64,000 nucleotides of DNA from Streptomyces gobiensis (GTDB lineage Bacteria > Actinomycetota > Actinomycetes > Streptomycetales > Streptomycetaceae), in contig NZ_CP086120.1 in NCBI RefSeq assembly GCF_021216675.1, positions 5,268,501 through 5,332,500 of the forward strand, given 5' to 3'. Shown here piece after piece: positions 7,561 to 16,353 of this stretch. The notes under the pieces are model-generated. The model did no database searches, was not told the origin of the DNA, and saw nothing but the letters and a program-made list of their open reading frames with translations. The translations under genes were made by a program, and so were the position numbers. The stretch's first letter is position 1. Each line of letters opens with the position of its first letter.

Positions 7561-10500
7561 TCAGTTCGCCGGGTCACAGCAGGTCTCGCGCCGCAGCTGC
7601 CGTCCGACCTCCAGCCACCGCTCCAGCGGCTGGCCGCCCCTGAGCGCATCGTCGGCGGGGAACGACCCCACAAGCTCCGCCTGCTCGAACGGCACTCCGC
7701 CGCGCAGCACCGATGCGGTCCGTACGAGCGAGTCGAAGTCCGTGAACGGGTCACCGTCCACGACCGTCAGGTCCGCGAGCTTGCCCGCCTCCAGGGTGCC
7801 CAGATCGCGTTCCGCGCCGAACGCCCGGGCCGGCAGCACCGTGGCGGTGCGCAGCGCCTCGGCCGGAGACAGCCCATAGCGGTGCAGTGCGCGCAGCCCG
7901 AGGTGGAGGTGCAGTCCCACCGGCACAAGGGGAGCGTCGGTGCCGAGCGCGACGATTCCACCGCCGGACAGAATCCGCCGGTAGATATCGATTTCGGTAC
8001 GCAGCGTGGCCAGTTCCGCGTCGGCTGGCGGTCGCCCGGCGAGCTCCCGCATCCGTGCGACATCCCAGGGCGGCATCATCCGGGTGACCCGGGGATCCCG
8101 CGCGAGCGCGGGGTCGGCACCTACCAGGAACACGGCGGTGAACGGCGTGGCGATGAGGTGGAAGCCGGTGGCGGTGTAGATCTCCGTCACATCCTGGTAG
8201 GCGCGGCCGGACGCCGTCGTCGCGTGGCCGTACTCCAGGCGCTGGGTGGCCTGCAGATGCGTGGTGAGGTCGTGTCCGAGCTGCACGCCGGGCGTGCACA
8301 GGTGACTGCCGACGCGCACCCCGAGCCGTTCATGCGCGAACCGGGCGGCCTCCGCCATGATCCAGCCCGGGGCGCGTACATACGTCTTGACGACATCCCA
8401 GTCGAGTGCGGCGCCCCGCTCCAGTGACCGGTGCAGCCCCGCGCGTGTGCGGTGCGCGCGGCCCATGCTGTAGGCGACACGTGCGCCGTCCAGCATCTCA
8501 CCGGTCGTCAGCAGCCGGGGCCCGGCCAGTGCGCCCGCCGCGACGGCTTCCCGGATACGGGCCTGTTCGTACGCGAAGCCGCCGAGGGAGACGGCCGTGG
8601 TGATGCCGTAGGCGAGCTGCAACGCGGTCTGCCGCCCGCCGTAGGTGTACTGCCAGGGGTGGGTGTGCGCGTCCCACAGGCCGGGAACGACGGTGTGGCC
8701 GGAGGCGTCGATACGCCGCTGTGCCGCCCGTCCGGCGCGGTGCGGTTCCACAGCGGTGATCCGTCCGCCGCGCACCAGCACATCGACGTTCTCGCGGACG
8801 GTCTCGCCGGTGCCGTCCCAGAGCCTTCCGGCATGGACGACCGTGTCGACGGGCCTCGGCCGCCGGTGGTCCAGCGGGACACGGACCGTACGGGCCCTGC
8901 CGCTGGCCACGTCCAGGAGCCGCAGCCGGGCCGCCGAGAGATAGAGGATGGTGCGCGAGTCGGCGGACCAGGAGGGGTGGTCGGCGGGCTCGTCGGTGAG
9001 CCTGCGCGGCTCCCCGTCGGGGGTGCCGTCCGGCCGTACCGGCAGCAGCCAGAGCGCGGACTCGGCGATCAGGGCCAGCCAGCGGCCGTCGGGGCTCCAT
9101 ACCGGCCCGGAGTCATAGCGGTCGGAGATCGAGGTGTGTGGCGCGACCGCGTGCAGCCGGGAGGTACCGCTGGCCACCTCGATGACCCGGATGAGGTGGT
9201 AACCCTCGCGGAAGCGCTGGTTGAGGCGGTTGCGGTCGCACAGCGCGAGACAGCGGCCATCGGGCGACCAGGTCGGCCGGCCGGGCAGCCCGCCCGCGCC
9301 GAGCGGGGCGGCGAGCACGCGCTCCGTTCCCGCGTCGATGTCGCGCACAACCAGGTTTCCCGACATATCGATACAGGCGAGCCGCTTGCCGTCGGCGGAG
9401 AGCGCGGGGTGCACCCGGCCGCCGGTGGCGAGCGCGGTTTCCGCACCGGAGGCCAGGTCATGGCGGTATACGGCGTGCAGGCCCGTACGGTCGTCGCAGT
9501 ACAGCAGCGCGTCCCCGTCGGGCGTCCATACGGGGCCCATCAGATAGCGGGTGGCGCCGGCCCGGGCGACGCGGCGCGGCGCGTGGTTCCCGTCAACGTC
9601 GGCGAGCCAGAGGGAGTTGAGGGCGGCGAAGGCCACCTGCCGGCCGTCGGGGGAGAGCGCGGGCAGATGCAGCCCACGTACGGGGCGCACGCCGCCGCCT
9701 TCGAAGTCGTACCGCTTGACACGGTAGTGGGGCCGGTCGACCCGGGCGGTGGCCGCGAAGGGGATCTCCTCGCTCACCCGGGGCGCGTCGGCCCGTACGA
9801 TCCGGAACTGTCCGTCGACGGTGAGCAGAAGCTTCCCGCGCGCGACCCAGCGCGGCGGCACGGGTGCCACATCGCCCTCCACGGGGACCGGCGAACCGTC
9901 CACGACCAGGGTGCACGAAGCTTCGGGGAAGGCGGTGGTGCGCAAATAGGCGAGCCGCCCGTCCGGTGCGACCGCGGGCACCATCACCTGGGCCGCGGTG
10001 GTCTCCGTGTGCTCCACCCGGACCGGACCGGTGCCGTCGGCCCGTACGGACGCGACGGTTCGGGCCTCAAGGGCCTCCCCGGCCCGCGCCGCGCGGACGA
10101 ACAGCACGCGTTCGCCGTCCGGCGACCAGGCGGGGTCGAAGTCCTCCCAGTCGCTGTCCTGAAGCGGGCCGTCCTGGCTGGGCAGGCCGGTGATACGGGT
10201 CAGGCCCCCGGTCGGCACGTTCAGCACCCACAGGCGGTACGGGCTGCCCGCCACCGGATCGCCCTCACGCTCAGAGGCGAAGGCGATCCGGGTGCCGTCG
10301 GGCGACCAGGCGGGGCCACGGTCGTCCCACGGGCCGTCGGTGTGCTGCCGCAGGCCGGTGCCGTCCGGACGCAGGGTCCAGATGTGGAAGGCGCCGTCAC
10401 GGTAGGCGCAGATGGCGAGCCGCTTTCCATCAGGGGAGAAGACGGGCCGGGTGGGCTCAAGGCCGGGTGCCGTGAGCGGAACGGCGGCACCACCCTTACG

Positions 10501-10746
10501 GGCGGCCGACCACAGGACGTTCTGTACTTCCGCGATCAGCCGGTCGCCGGAGGGCGAGAGGGTTCCGGCGCCGTTTGTCGCGGCGGTGAAGGAGAGGGAG
10601 GAGCGGCGCGCCGACGCGGCAGCCGCTTCGGCCGCTGTGGGCAGGGCCAACGCACCGAGGGCTCCGGTGGCGGCGGCGGTTTCCGCGGTCGCCTGCAGAA
10701 ATCTGCGCCGGGAGAACACGGGCTCGGGCATATCGGGGATGTCCAA
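7561..10746 (-). CDS. Tat-exported TolB-like beta-propeller fused to amidohydrolase
   Basis: A twin-arginine signal (SRRRFLQ followed by an Ala-rich hydrophobic stretch) leads a 1061-residue extracytoplasmic protein. Residues about 45-620 contain many PD40/TolB propeller repeats (SPDG, W-SPDG signatures). Residues about 640-1050 are a metal-dependent amidohydrolase with metal-site DAHTHPW near 692, VKTYV for the bridging Lys position, GSHLC, and GTDAP carrying the last metal Asp. I chose TTG at 10746 because AGGAGG (10751-10756) sits 4 bases upstream; the ATG at 10731 has no site. Relatives are imidazolonepropionase/prolidase-like hydrolases, and the substrate is unknown. The gene stands alone. 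Confidence 0.88.
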   Translation of the reverse strand: MDIPDMPEPVFSRRRFLQATAETAAATGALGALALPTAAEAAAASARRSSLSFTAATNGAGTLSPSGDRLIAEVQNVLWSAARKGGAAVPLTAPGLEPTRPVFSPDGKRLAICAYRDGAFHIWTLRPDGTGLRQHTDGPWDDRGPAWSPDGTRIAFASEREGDPVAGSPYRLWVLNVPTGGLTRITGLPSQDGPLQDSDWEDFDPAWSPDGERVLFVRAARAGEALEARTVASVRADGTGPVRVEHTETTAAQVMVPAVAPDGRLAYLRTTAFPEASCTLVVDGSPVPVEGDVAPVPPRWVARGKLLLTVDGQFRIVRADAPRVSEEIPFAATARVDRPHYRVKRYDFEGGGVRPVRGLHLPALSPDGRQVAFAALNSLWLADVDGNHAPRRVARAGATRYLMGPVWTPDGDALLYCDDRTGLHAVYRHDLASGAETALATGGRVHPALSADGKRLACIDMSGNLVVRDIDAGTERVLAAPLGAGGLPGRPTWSPDGRCLALCDRNRLNQRFREGYHLIRVIEVASGTSRLHAVAPHTSISDRYDSGPVWSPDGRWLALIAESALWLLPVRPDGTPDGEPRRLTDEPADHPSWSADSRTILYLSAARLRLLDVASGRARTVRVPLDHRRPRPVDTVVHAGRLWDGTGETVRENVDVLVRGGRITAVEPHRAGRAAQRRIDASGHTVVPGLWDAHTHPWQYTYGGRQTALQLAYGITTAVSLGGFAYEQARIREAVAAGALAGPRLLTTGEMLDGARVAYSMGRAHRTRAGLHRSLERGAALDWDVVKTYVRAPGWIMAEAARFAHERLGVRVGSHLCTPGVQLGHDLTTHLQATQRLEYGHATTASGRAYQDVTEIYTATGFHLIATPFTAVFLVGADPALARDPRVTRMMPPWDVARMRELAGRPPADAELATLRTEIDIYRRILSGGGIVALGTDAPLVPVGLHLHLGLRALHRYGLSPAEALRTATVLPARAFGAERDLGTLEAGKLADLTVVDGDPFTDFDSLVRTASVLRGGVPFEQAELVGSFPADDALRGGQPLERWLEVGRQLRRETCCDPAN

Positions 10747-11127
10747 CGGTCCTCCTGTAACAGGGGAGTTGCACGGGCGAGGAGAGCTGACCGAGATGCC
10801 TGATCGTTGCACTCTACGCAGCAGCGGCGTCAACACCGCCTCGCCACCCCTGGGCTCTGGAGCACCCTCTGCTCCAGAGCCCCACCCCGCACATCTGTCG
10901 CACGCTCCTGCAATGGCTTGATCCTGCCTATTCACCTCATGGGCATCGGGTGCAACTTGTTGTTGTAACGGGGTATTGACTGAGACATGACATGAGAATG
11001 CGGTACCTGTTCAGTGCCCCGTAGCCGTCAGGTGGCCGGCCTTTCCGCGTGCCCCGACCGCATCCCGGAGTGCCAGTCCCCAGCCAGAGGACCCCCCACC
11101 CGTCTGCGAGACAAGGAGAACACCGCG
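10747..11127. other. Divergent intergenic region between amidohydrolase and amidase
   Basis: These 381 bases hold no convincing gene. The minus-strand ribosome site AGGAGG of the amidohydrolase is at 10751-10756. A TTGAC hexamer-like element at 10976-10980, followed by an AT-richer stretch (tgagacatgacatgagaat), is a candidate -35 region for the amidase at 11128, but no clear -10 stands at the right distance. The amidase site AAGGAGA is at 11112-11118. Confidence 0.4.
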
Positions 11128-11994
11128 ATGGCTAAACCTCTGAGCGCCGACCGGCTGGTGAAGATGCTGCGGGACGAGGGCCTGAAGGTCCATGAGTACC
11201 GCAACTGGCGCAGACACAACCGCAATTCGAAGGGCCCCTGGTCGCCGGTGCACGGCGTGATGATCCACCACACCGTCACCAAGGGCACCGACAACTCCGT
11301 CAGGATTTGCTACGAAGGGTATGCCGGGTTGCCGGGGCCGCTGTGTCATGGCGTCATCGACAAGAAGGGTGAGGTCCACTTGGTCGGTCACGGCCGGGCC
11401 AACCACGCCGGACTTGGTGACGGGGACGTGCTGCGGGCCGTCATCAGGGAGACCGAGCTGCCGCCCGACCGGAAGACGGACACCGACGGCAACCGCCACT
11501 TCTACGGCTTCGAGTGCGTCAACCTCGGCGACGGCAAGGACCCCTGGCCGGCGGCTCAGCTGCTGGCGATAGAGAAGGCGTCGGCGGCGATCTGCCGCGC
11601 GCATGGCTGGGGCCAGCGGTCGGTGATCGGGCACAAGGAGTGGCAGCCCGGCAAGGTGGACCCCAGAGGCTTCACCATGGGGTCCATACGTGAGCGTGTC
11701 AGAAAGCGGCTGGGCGGCAGCACACCGCCGAAGAAGCCGGCCCCGAAGTACGAGCCGTTCCCCGGCGCGGCGTTCTTCCGGTCGGGGAGAAACAGCCCGG
11801 TCATTACCGCGATGGGCAAACGGCTGGTGGCGGAAGGCTGTGGGCGCTACACGGTAGGGCCGGGCCCGGTATGGACCGGCGTGGACCGCGAATCGTATGC
11901 GGCCTGGCAGCGCAAGCTGGGTTTTACCGGCGGAGACGCCGACGGTATCCCCGGAAAGGTCAGCTGGGACCGCCTCCGGGTGCCGAAATCCTGA
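11128..11994 (+). CDS. N-acetylmuramoyl-L-alanine amidase with C-terminal wall-binding domain, no signal peptide
   Basis: This 288-residue enzyme cleaves the lactyl-amide bond between MurNAc and the stem peptide. An Amidase_2/PGRP fold covers about residues 40-195. Zinc-ligand histidine motif HHTVT is near 47-51, followed by VGHGRANHAG and VIGHKEW with PGKVDP carrying the last ligands. A Lys/Pro linker precedes a C-terminal domain of about 75 residues with AAWQRKLGFTGGDADG, the pattern seen in peptidoglycan-binding domains of actinobacterial hydrolases and phage endolysins. Start ATG is set by AAGGAGA 9 bases upstream. There is no signal or membrane segment, which is endolysin-like, but no phage genes adjoin it. 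Confidence 0.85.
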   Translation: MAKPLSADRLVKMLRDEGLKVHEYRNWRRHNRNSKGPWSPVHGVMIHHTVTKGTDNSVRICYEGYAGLPGPLCHGVIDKKGEVHLVGHGRANHAGLGDGDVLRAVIRETELPPDRKTDTDGNRHFYGFECVNLGDGKDPWPAAQLLAIEKASAAICRAHGWGQRSVIGHKEWQPGKVDPRGFTMGSIRERVRKRLGGSTPPKKPAPKYEPFPGAAFFRSGRNSPVITAMGKRLVAEGCGRYTVGPGPVWTGVDRESYAAWQRKLGFTGGDADGIPGKVSWDRLRVPKS

Positions 11995-12190
11995 CCGTAC
12001 ATCCGCACAACGATCATTCGGCCTGGCGACGACCGGTCCGCCTTGGACATCGGTCCAACAAACACCGTCCGTCGTTGGGCGCATGTCCATCGTCGCCTCG
12101 TACCAGGCGCCATACACTCCGCGGAATGCCGGATCTGGAGACGGCATATCACGCGTGTGACCGGCAGCGCCTGCGCTAAGCGAGGAACGA

Positions 12191-13711
12191 ATGATCGACC
12201 TTGATGTACCGATTCTCATCACCTTCGCGCTCTACTTCATCGCCATGATCGGAGTGGGCGTCTGGGTGTATCACCGCACCAAGAACTTCACCGACTTCGC
12301 CCTCGGCGGCCGGAAGCTGAACGCGCCGGTGGCGGCCCTCTCCGCGCAGGCCAGCGACATGTCCGGCTGGCTGCTGCTGGGCCTGCCCGGCGCTGTCTAC
12401 GCCGCCGGGATCGGTGCGACCTGGATCGCGGTCGGTCTCGCGGCCGGCACCTACCTCAACTGGCTCTTCGTCGCGCCACGGCTGCGCACATACACCGAGC
12501 GGGCCGACAACGCCGTGAGCCTGTCGGCATATCTGGAAGAGCGGTTCGAGGACCGCAGCAGGAGGCTCCGGGCCCTCTCAGCGACCGTCATCGTCGTCTT
12601 CTTCACGGTCTACGTATCCAGCGGGCTCGTCGCTGGAGGTGTGCTGTTCGAGCAGGTCTTCAACGTCAACTTTGAGCTCGCGGTGAGCGTCGCTGTTCTG
12701 GTCATCGTCATCTACTCCTTCCTCGGCGGGTTTCTCGCCGTGAGCCTGACGGACGCGGTGCAGGGCACGCTGATGTTCCTGGCGCTGCTGGTGCTGCCCG
12801 TGCTGGGCCTGGGCCTGCTCGGGGGTTTCGGGGCGCTGCGCAATGAGCTCGACGACAGAACGCCGGCGCTGCTCGACATGGGAACCGAGGCCAGCTTCGC
12901 CGACGGCCGGTGGGCGGTTGGTGAGTCGCTGAGCGCTGTCGCGGTGATCTCCTTGCTCGCCTGGGGACTTGGGTACTTCGGGCAGCCGCACATCCTCGCC
13001 CGCTTCATGGGAATCCGCAGTGCGCGTCATATCCCGCTGGCCCGCCGTATCGGTGTGACCTGGGTGCTCGTGACGCTCGCCGGTGCCTCACTGGTCGGCC
13101 TGGTCGGAATCGCACTGCTCGACACGCCACTGAACAATCCGGAGACCGTCTTTATCGCCCTGACCCAGCAGCTGCTCAACCCCTGGATCGCGGGCATCCT
13201 GCTCGCGGCTGTGCTGGCAGCGGTCATGTCCACCGCCGACAGTCAGCTGATCGTGTCCTCGACCGCCCTCACTGAGGACTTCTACCGTGCGTTCCTCAAC
13301 CGGCGGGCTTCGGACGCCACACTGGTGTGGGTCGGCCGCGGAACCGTGATCGTTGTGGCCGTGGTCGCCTATATGATCGCGCTCGGCGGGGGCGCCGTGC
13401 TCGACATCGTCGCCTACGCCTGGGCCGGATTCGGCGCTGCTTTTGGGCCGGTGGTGGTCCTGTCGCTCTTCTGGCCCCGTATGACGGGGGCCGGGGCGAT
13501 GGCCGGCATTGTGACCGGCGCGCTCACCGTGGTGTTCTGGGAACGTATTGATCCGCTGCTCGGGCCGCTGCAGACCGGCGTGTACGAGATGGTGCCGGGC
13601 GTGCTCGCCGCCACCATCGCCACGCTGGTCTTCGGGAGGTTCGTCGGCCGCCCCCCGCAGCGCACCTGGACCGGCACGATGGAGGAGGCCACGGAGAAGG
13701 CGGCCGACTGA
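12191..13711 (+). CDS. putP: Sodium/proline symporter, SSS family (PutP)
   Basis: This 506-residue membrane protein has the 12-13 helices of the sodium:solute symporter family. PutP hallmarks are visible: the FALGGRKLN loop after helix 1, SAQASDMSGWLLLGLPG in helix 2 where Na+ and proline are bound, WGLGYFGQPHILARFMGI in the mid-protein loop, and AAVMSTADSQLIVSSTALTEDFY in helix 8-9. It imports proline, and possibly betaine-like solutes, driven by Na+. The ribosome site GAGGAAC precedes the ATG. It stands as a single gene about 65 bases ahead of a FAD/Rieske oxidoreductase on the same strand, which could use an amine or amino acid brought in. Confidence 0.9.
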   Translation: MIDLDVPILITFALYFIAMIGVGVWVYHRTKNFTDFALGGRKLNAPVAALSAQASDMSGWLLLGLPGAVYAAGIGATWIAVGLAAGTYLNWLFVAPRLRTYTERADNAVSLSAYLEERFEDRSRRLRALSATVIVVFFTVYVSSGLVAGGVLFEQVFNVNFELAVSVAVLVIVIYSFLGGFLAVSLTDAVQGTLMFLALLVLPVLGLGLLGGFGALRNELDDRTPALLDMGTEASFADGRWAVGESLSAVAVISLLAWGLGYFGQPHILARFMGIRSARHIPLARRIGVTWVLVTLAGASLVGLVGIALLDTPLNNPETVFIALTQQLLNPWIAGILLAAVLAAVMSTADSQLIVSSTALTEDFYRAFLNRRASDATLVWVGRGTVIVVAVVAYMIALGGGAVLDIVAYAWAGFGAAFGPVVVLSLFWPRMTGAGAMAGIVTGALTVVFWERIDPLLGPLQTGVYEMVPGVLAATIATLVFGRFVGRPPQRTWTGTMEEATEKAAD

Positions 13712-13775
13712 CAGCGCTCCGCCGGATGGGTGTGCGAACCGTTATGTTCCGGCAGAGCGGGGAAGCTGATGCGTC

Positions 13776-15296
13776 ATGGTTTCTCACGGTGCCGTGCGGT
13801 CGTATTGGATGGACTCCACGGAGAGCACCGCTCACCCGTCGCTCAGCCACGACCTGGAGGTCGATGCCGCCGTCATCGGTGGCGGCATCGCCGGGCTGAG
13901 CACTGCCTTTGAGCTCGCGCGGTCCGGGCGGAGCGTGGCTGTCCTGGAGGCGGACCGGATCGCAGCGGCGGTCACGGGCCACACCACCGCGAAACTGTCG
14001 GCGCTCCACGCGCTGACGTACTCGGCGGTGACGCGCCAGCATGGGCCGCGCGCGGCCCGGCTGCATGCCCGCGCCCAGCAGGAAGCGGTGAGCCATGTGG
14101 CGCACATGTGCACGGAGCTGGGGGTGGACGCGGAGCTCGAACGTGTTCCGGCCTTCGTCTATGTGGAATCGGAGCAGCGCACGGACGACATCAGGAGGGA
14201 AGCGGAAGCGGCCCGCGAGGCCGGGCTGGCCGCCGACTTCGTTACGGACACAGGGCTGCCCTTCCCGGTCGCGGGCGCGGTCCGGGTAGCGGACCAGGCA
14301 CAGTTCCACCCGCGCAAATATCTGCTCGGCCTGGCTCACGACATACTGCGCCGGGGCGGCGCCATCTTTGAACGCACACGGGTGGTGGGGCTCTCCGAGG
14401 GCCGGCCGTGCCGGGTGACCACCGAGGACGGAGCCGAAGTCACAGCGCGGGACATCGTTGTGGCGACCCACTACCCGGTGTTCGACCGGGCGATGCTGTT
14501 CACCCGGCTGGAGCCGCGGCGGGAACTGGTCGTAGCGGGGCCGGTCCCGGCCGCGAGCGACCCGGCGGGCATGTTCATCACCCCGGAGCAGCACATCCGC
14601 TCCGTACGGACAGCGCCGCACACCGATGGCCAGCGGCTTCTGATCGTCACCGGCGAGTCCTTCACCCCGGGAACCGGCGGCGTCCAGGCCCGCTTCGGAC
14701 GACTTGCCGCGTGGACCCGCGAGCGCTTTCCCGGCATGGAAATCACTCACCGCTGGGCCGCCCAGGACAACGACACCCCCGACTCCCTCCCTTACGTTGG
14801 TCCGCTGCACCCCGGCGCACGCCACACCTATGTGGCGACCGGCTTCGGCGGCTGGGGGATGAGCAACGGAGTGATGGCCGGCCGCCTCCTCGCCGCGCGG
14901 ATCACCGGAGCGCAGCTGCCGCCCTGGGCCGGTATGTACGACCCCCGGCGTATTCCTCCACTGCGCAGCGGACCCGCTCTGCTGAAGTTCCAGGCCTCCG
15001 TAGCCGGACACTTCGTCGGTGACCGGCTGCGCGCGTCCCGTATCGACTCGGTGGCGGAGATCGCGCCCGGCTGCGGCGCCATTGTCCGTATCGGGGGCCG
15101 GACCTGCGCCGTACACCGCGATGAGTCCGGCAGCGTACGGGCGGTGTCCGCCCGGTGCACCCATCTGGGCTGCGTCGTCCAGTTCAACGATGCCGAAGTG
15201 ACCTGGGACTGCCCCTGCCATGGCTCCCGGTTCGATGTTGACGGCCGGGTGCTGCAGGGGCCTGCCACCAGGCCCCTGCAGCGGCGCGATCTGTGA
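13776..15296 (+). CDS. FAD-dependent (DAO-type) oxidoreductase with C-terminal Rieske domain
   Basis: This is a 506-residue fusion. Residues about 25-390 are a D-amino-acid-oxidase/glycine-oxidase type flavoprotein with the dinucleotide fold AAVIGGGIAGLSTAFELARSG and a C-terminal GFGGWGMSNGVMAG flavin contact. Residues about 420-506 form a Rieske [2Fe-2S] domain with CTHLGC and CPCHGS, giving both Cys and both His ligands. Such enzymes likely pass electrons from a flavin-oxidised amine to the Rieske centre. No ferredoxin reductase or terminal oxygenase is nearby. The start at 13776 has a weak GGGGAAG site; ATG 13809 is possible. The stop lies beyond a very strong hairpin formed by the last codons. 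Confidence 0.85.
   Translation: MVSHGAVRSYWMDSTESTAHPSLSHDLEVDAAVIGGGIAGLSTAFELARSGRSVAVLEADRIAAAVTGHTTAKLSALHALTYSAVTRQHGPRAARLHARAQQEAVSHVAHMCTELGVDAELERVPAFVYVESEQRTDDIRREAEAAREAGLAADFVTDTGLPFPVAGAVRVADQAQFHPRKYLLGLAHDILRRGGAIFERTRVVGLSEGRPCRVTTEDGAEVTARDIVVATHYPVFDRAMLFTRLEPRRELVVAGPVPAASDPAGMFITPEQHIRSVRTAPHTDGQRLLIVTGESFTPGTGGVQARFGRLAAWTRERFPGMEITHRWAAQDNDTPDSLPYVGPLHPGARHTYVATGFGGWGMSNGVMAGRLLAARITGAQLPPWAGMYDPRRIPPLRSGPALLKFQASVAGHFVGDRLRASRIDSVAEIAPGCGAIVRIGGRTCAVHRDESGSVRAVSARCTHLGCVVQFNDAEVTWDCPCHGSRFDVDGRVLQGPATRPLQRRDL
15251..15282 (+). terminator. 14-bp perfect hairpin embedded in the 3' end of the Rieske gene
   Basis: GCTGCAGGGGCCTG at 15251-15264 and its exact complement at 15269-15282 are separated by only CCAC. 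The hairpin lies wholly in coding sequence, 14 bases before the stop, and between two convergent genes. No T-run follows, which is common for GC-rich actinobacterial terminators, so it could end transcription in both directions. That function is inferred from the structure and location. Confidence 0.6.
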
Positions 15297-15325
15297 TCGC
15301 GGCCCGCAACAGCCGCTGTCCTCCA

Positions 15326-16192
15326 TCATGCACGGCCGCGATCGGCGGCATACGCGCTGAACACTTCCATCGGTGTGCCGCCGGTATGAAGGAAGTGCTG
15401 ATCAAGGATGGCCGCGAGGTCGTCCAGCGCACCGGCGAGCATGGCCGCGGTCAGCCGCACATCCTCCCGCTGGCCCGTCTGCCAGTGCTGAGCGAGTTCG
15501 GCGGCGTAGCCAACGCTGGCCGCCAGAGCCGTGTCGTCCTCACCATCGTGGAAGTAGTAGGCCTCGGGGTACTGGCTGAAGTCGACACGCACGCGCGCCA
15601 CATCCGTGCTCAGGCTTTCCAGCAACGAGGCCCCCGCGGCGCTGTCCAGCTGCCGCGGCGAGGGGTCGGCGCGGCGCAGCAGGGACAGCCGTAGTGCCAG
15701 GGTCCTGCGGCGCATGAGTGCTGGGTAGATCTCGAGAACCCAGGAGACGACGGCCGACAGCAGGACAAAGCCCACCAGGGCCTGCACCGGTGCCGCGACC
15801 CGGAGCCAGCCTTCGGTCGGTGCGATGTCCCCGAGCCCAAGGGTGCCCATCATGACGATCGACACGTAGAAGGAGTCCAGCACATTCGACCGTTCCTCCG
15901 GTGTCAGGCCGGGATTGAAGACGAAACCTTCCGGCATATGGGGCCAGTAGATGAGGGCCCAGCCCACGATGATGGTGGCCGCCCACATGGTGACCACCAG
16001 CACCATGGCAAGCGGCCCCGCCAGCCCCGCCGCACGTCCGCGGGTGCGGAGGCGATGGGAAACCCTCCACAGCGCCCTCATGACGAGCCGGCTCTGCCCG
16101 CCCCGGCGGGTCGGATGCCAGAGCGTATGGAACAGGTCGCGTAGGGCGGTCAGGACCAGCCCGACTCCGACCAGCGAGACCAACCAGTCCAT
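15326..16192 (-). CDS. Two-helix ion channel protein with altered K+ selectivity filter
   Basis: This 288-residue membrane protein has an N-terminal hydrophobic helix (1-20), a helix at about 60-85, a re-entrant pore segment at about 106-124 and a helix at about 132-152. That is the Ion_trans_2 arrangement of simple potassium channels. The filter reads TLGLGD at 117-122, where potassium channels normally have T-V/I-G-Y/F-G-D, so Leu replaces the aromatic residue. The C-terminal 130 residues are cytoplasmic and helical and match no RCK domain I can see. Start ATG has GGGAG upstream. Ion preference cannot be assumed to be K+. It is convergent with the Rieske gene. Confidence 0.75.
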   Translation of the reverse strand: MDWLVSLVGVGLVLTALRDLFHTLWHPTRRGGQSRLVMRALWRVSHRLRTRGRAAGLAGPLAMVLVVTMWAATIIVGWALIYWPHMPEGFVFNPGLTPEERSNVLDSFYVSIVMMGTLGLGDIAPTEGWLRVAAPVQALVGFVLLSAVVSWVLEIYPALMRRRTLALRLSLLRRADPSPRQLDSAAGASLLESLSTDVARVRVDFSQYPEAYYFHDGEDDTALAASVGYAAELAQHWQTGQREDVRLTAAMLAGALDDLAAILDQHFLHTGGTPMEVFSAYAADRGRA

Positions 16193-16270
16193 GCGTGTCT
16201 CCCAGCACGACGCTGTTCCGTGGAGTGGCGCGGTGTCAGACCTAGGTGGACGATCTTATTCCGGATGCCC

Positions 16271-16296
16271 GCGTGGTCCGATCCAAGATGGGGTAT
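16271..16296 (+). promoter_or_regulatory. Sigma-B-like promoter of the 16354 gene
   Basis: GCGT (16271-16274), a 16-base spacer and GGGTAT (16291-16296) fit the Streptomyces sigma-B family consensus GNNT-N14-16-GGGTAY. It lies 58 bases ahead of a small basic stress-type protein. The -35 part is weak because GNNT is permissive, but two stronger copies occur at 19216 and 36721. Confidence 0.4.
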
Positions 16297-16353
16297 CCGT
16301 ATTGTGTAATTCATATCCATATCAGCCCTATGCCGGTTAAGGAGAACGGTCAT

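Noticed and set aside
8431..10803. 790-codon plus-strand open frame opposite the amidohydrolase
   Set aside because: It is a shadow of the minus-strand gene: low-complexity composition, no start signals, no domains.
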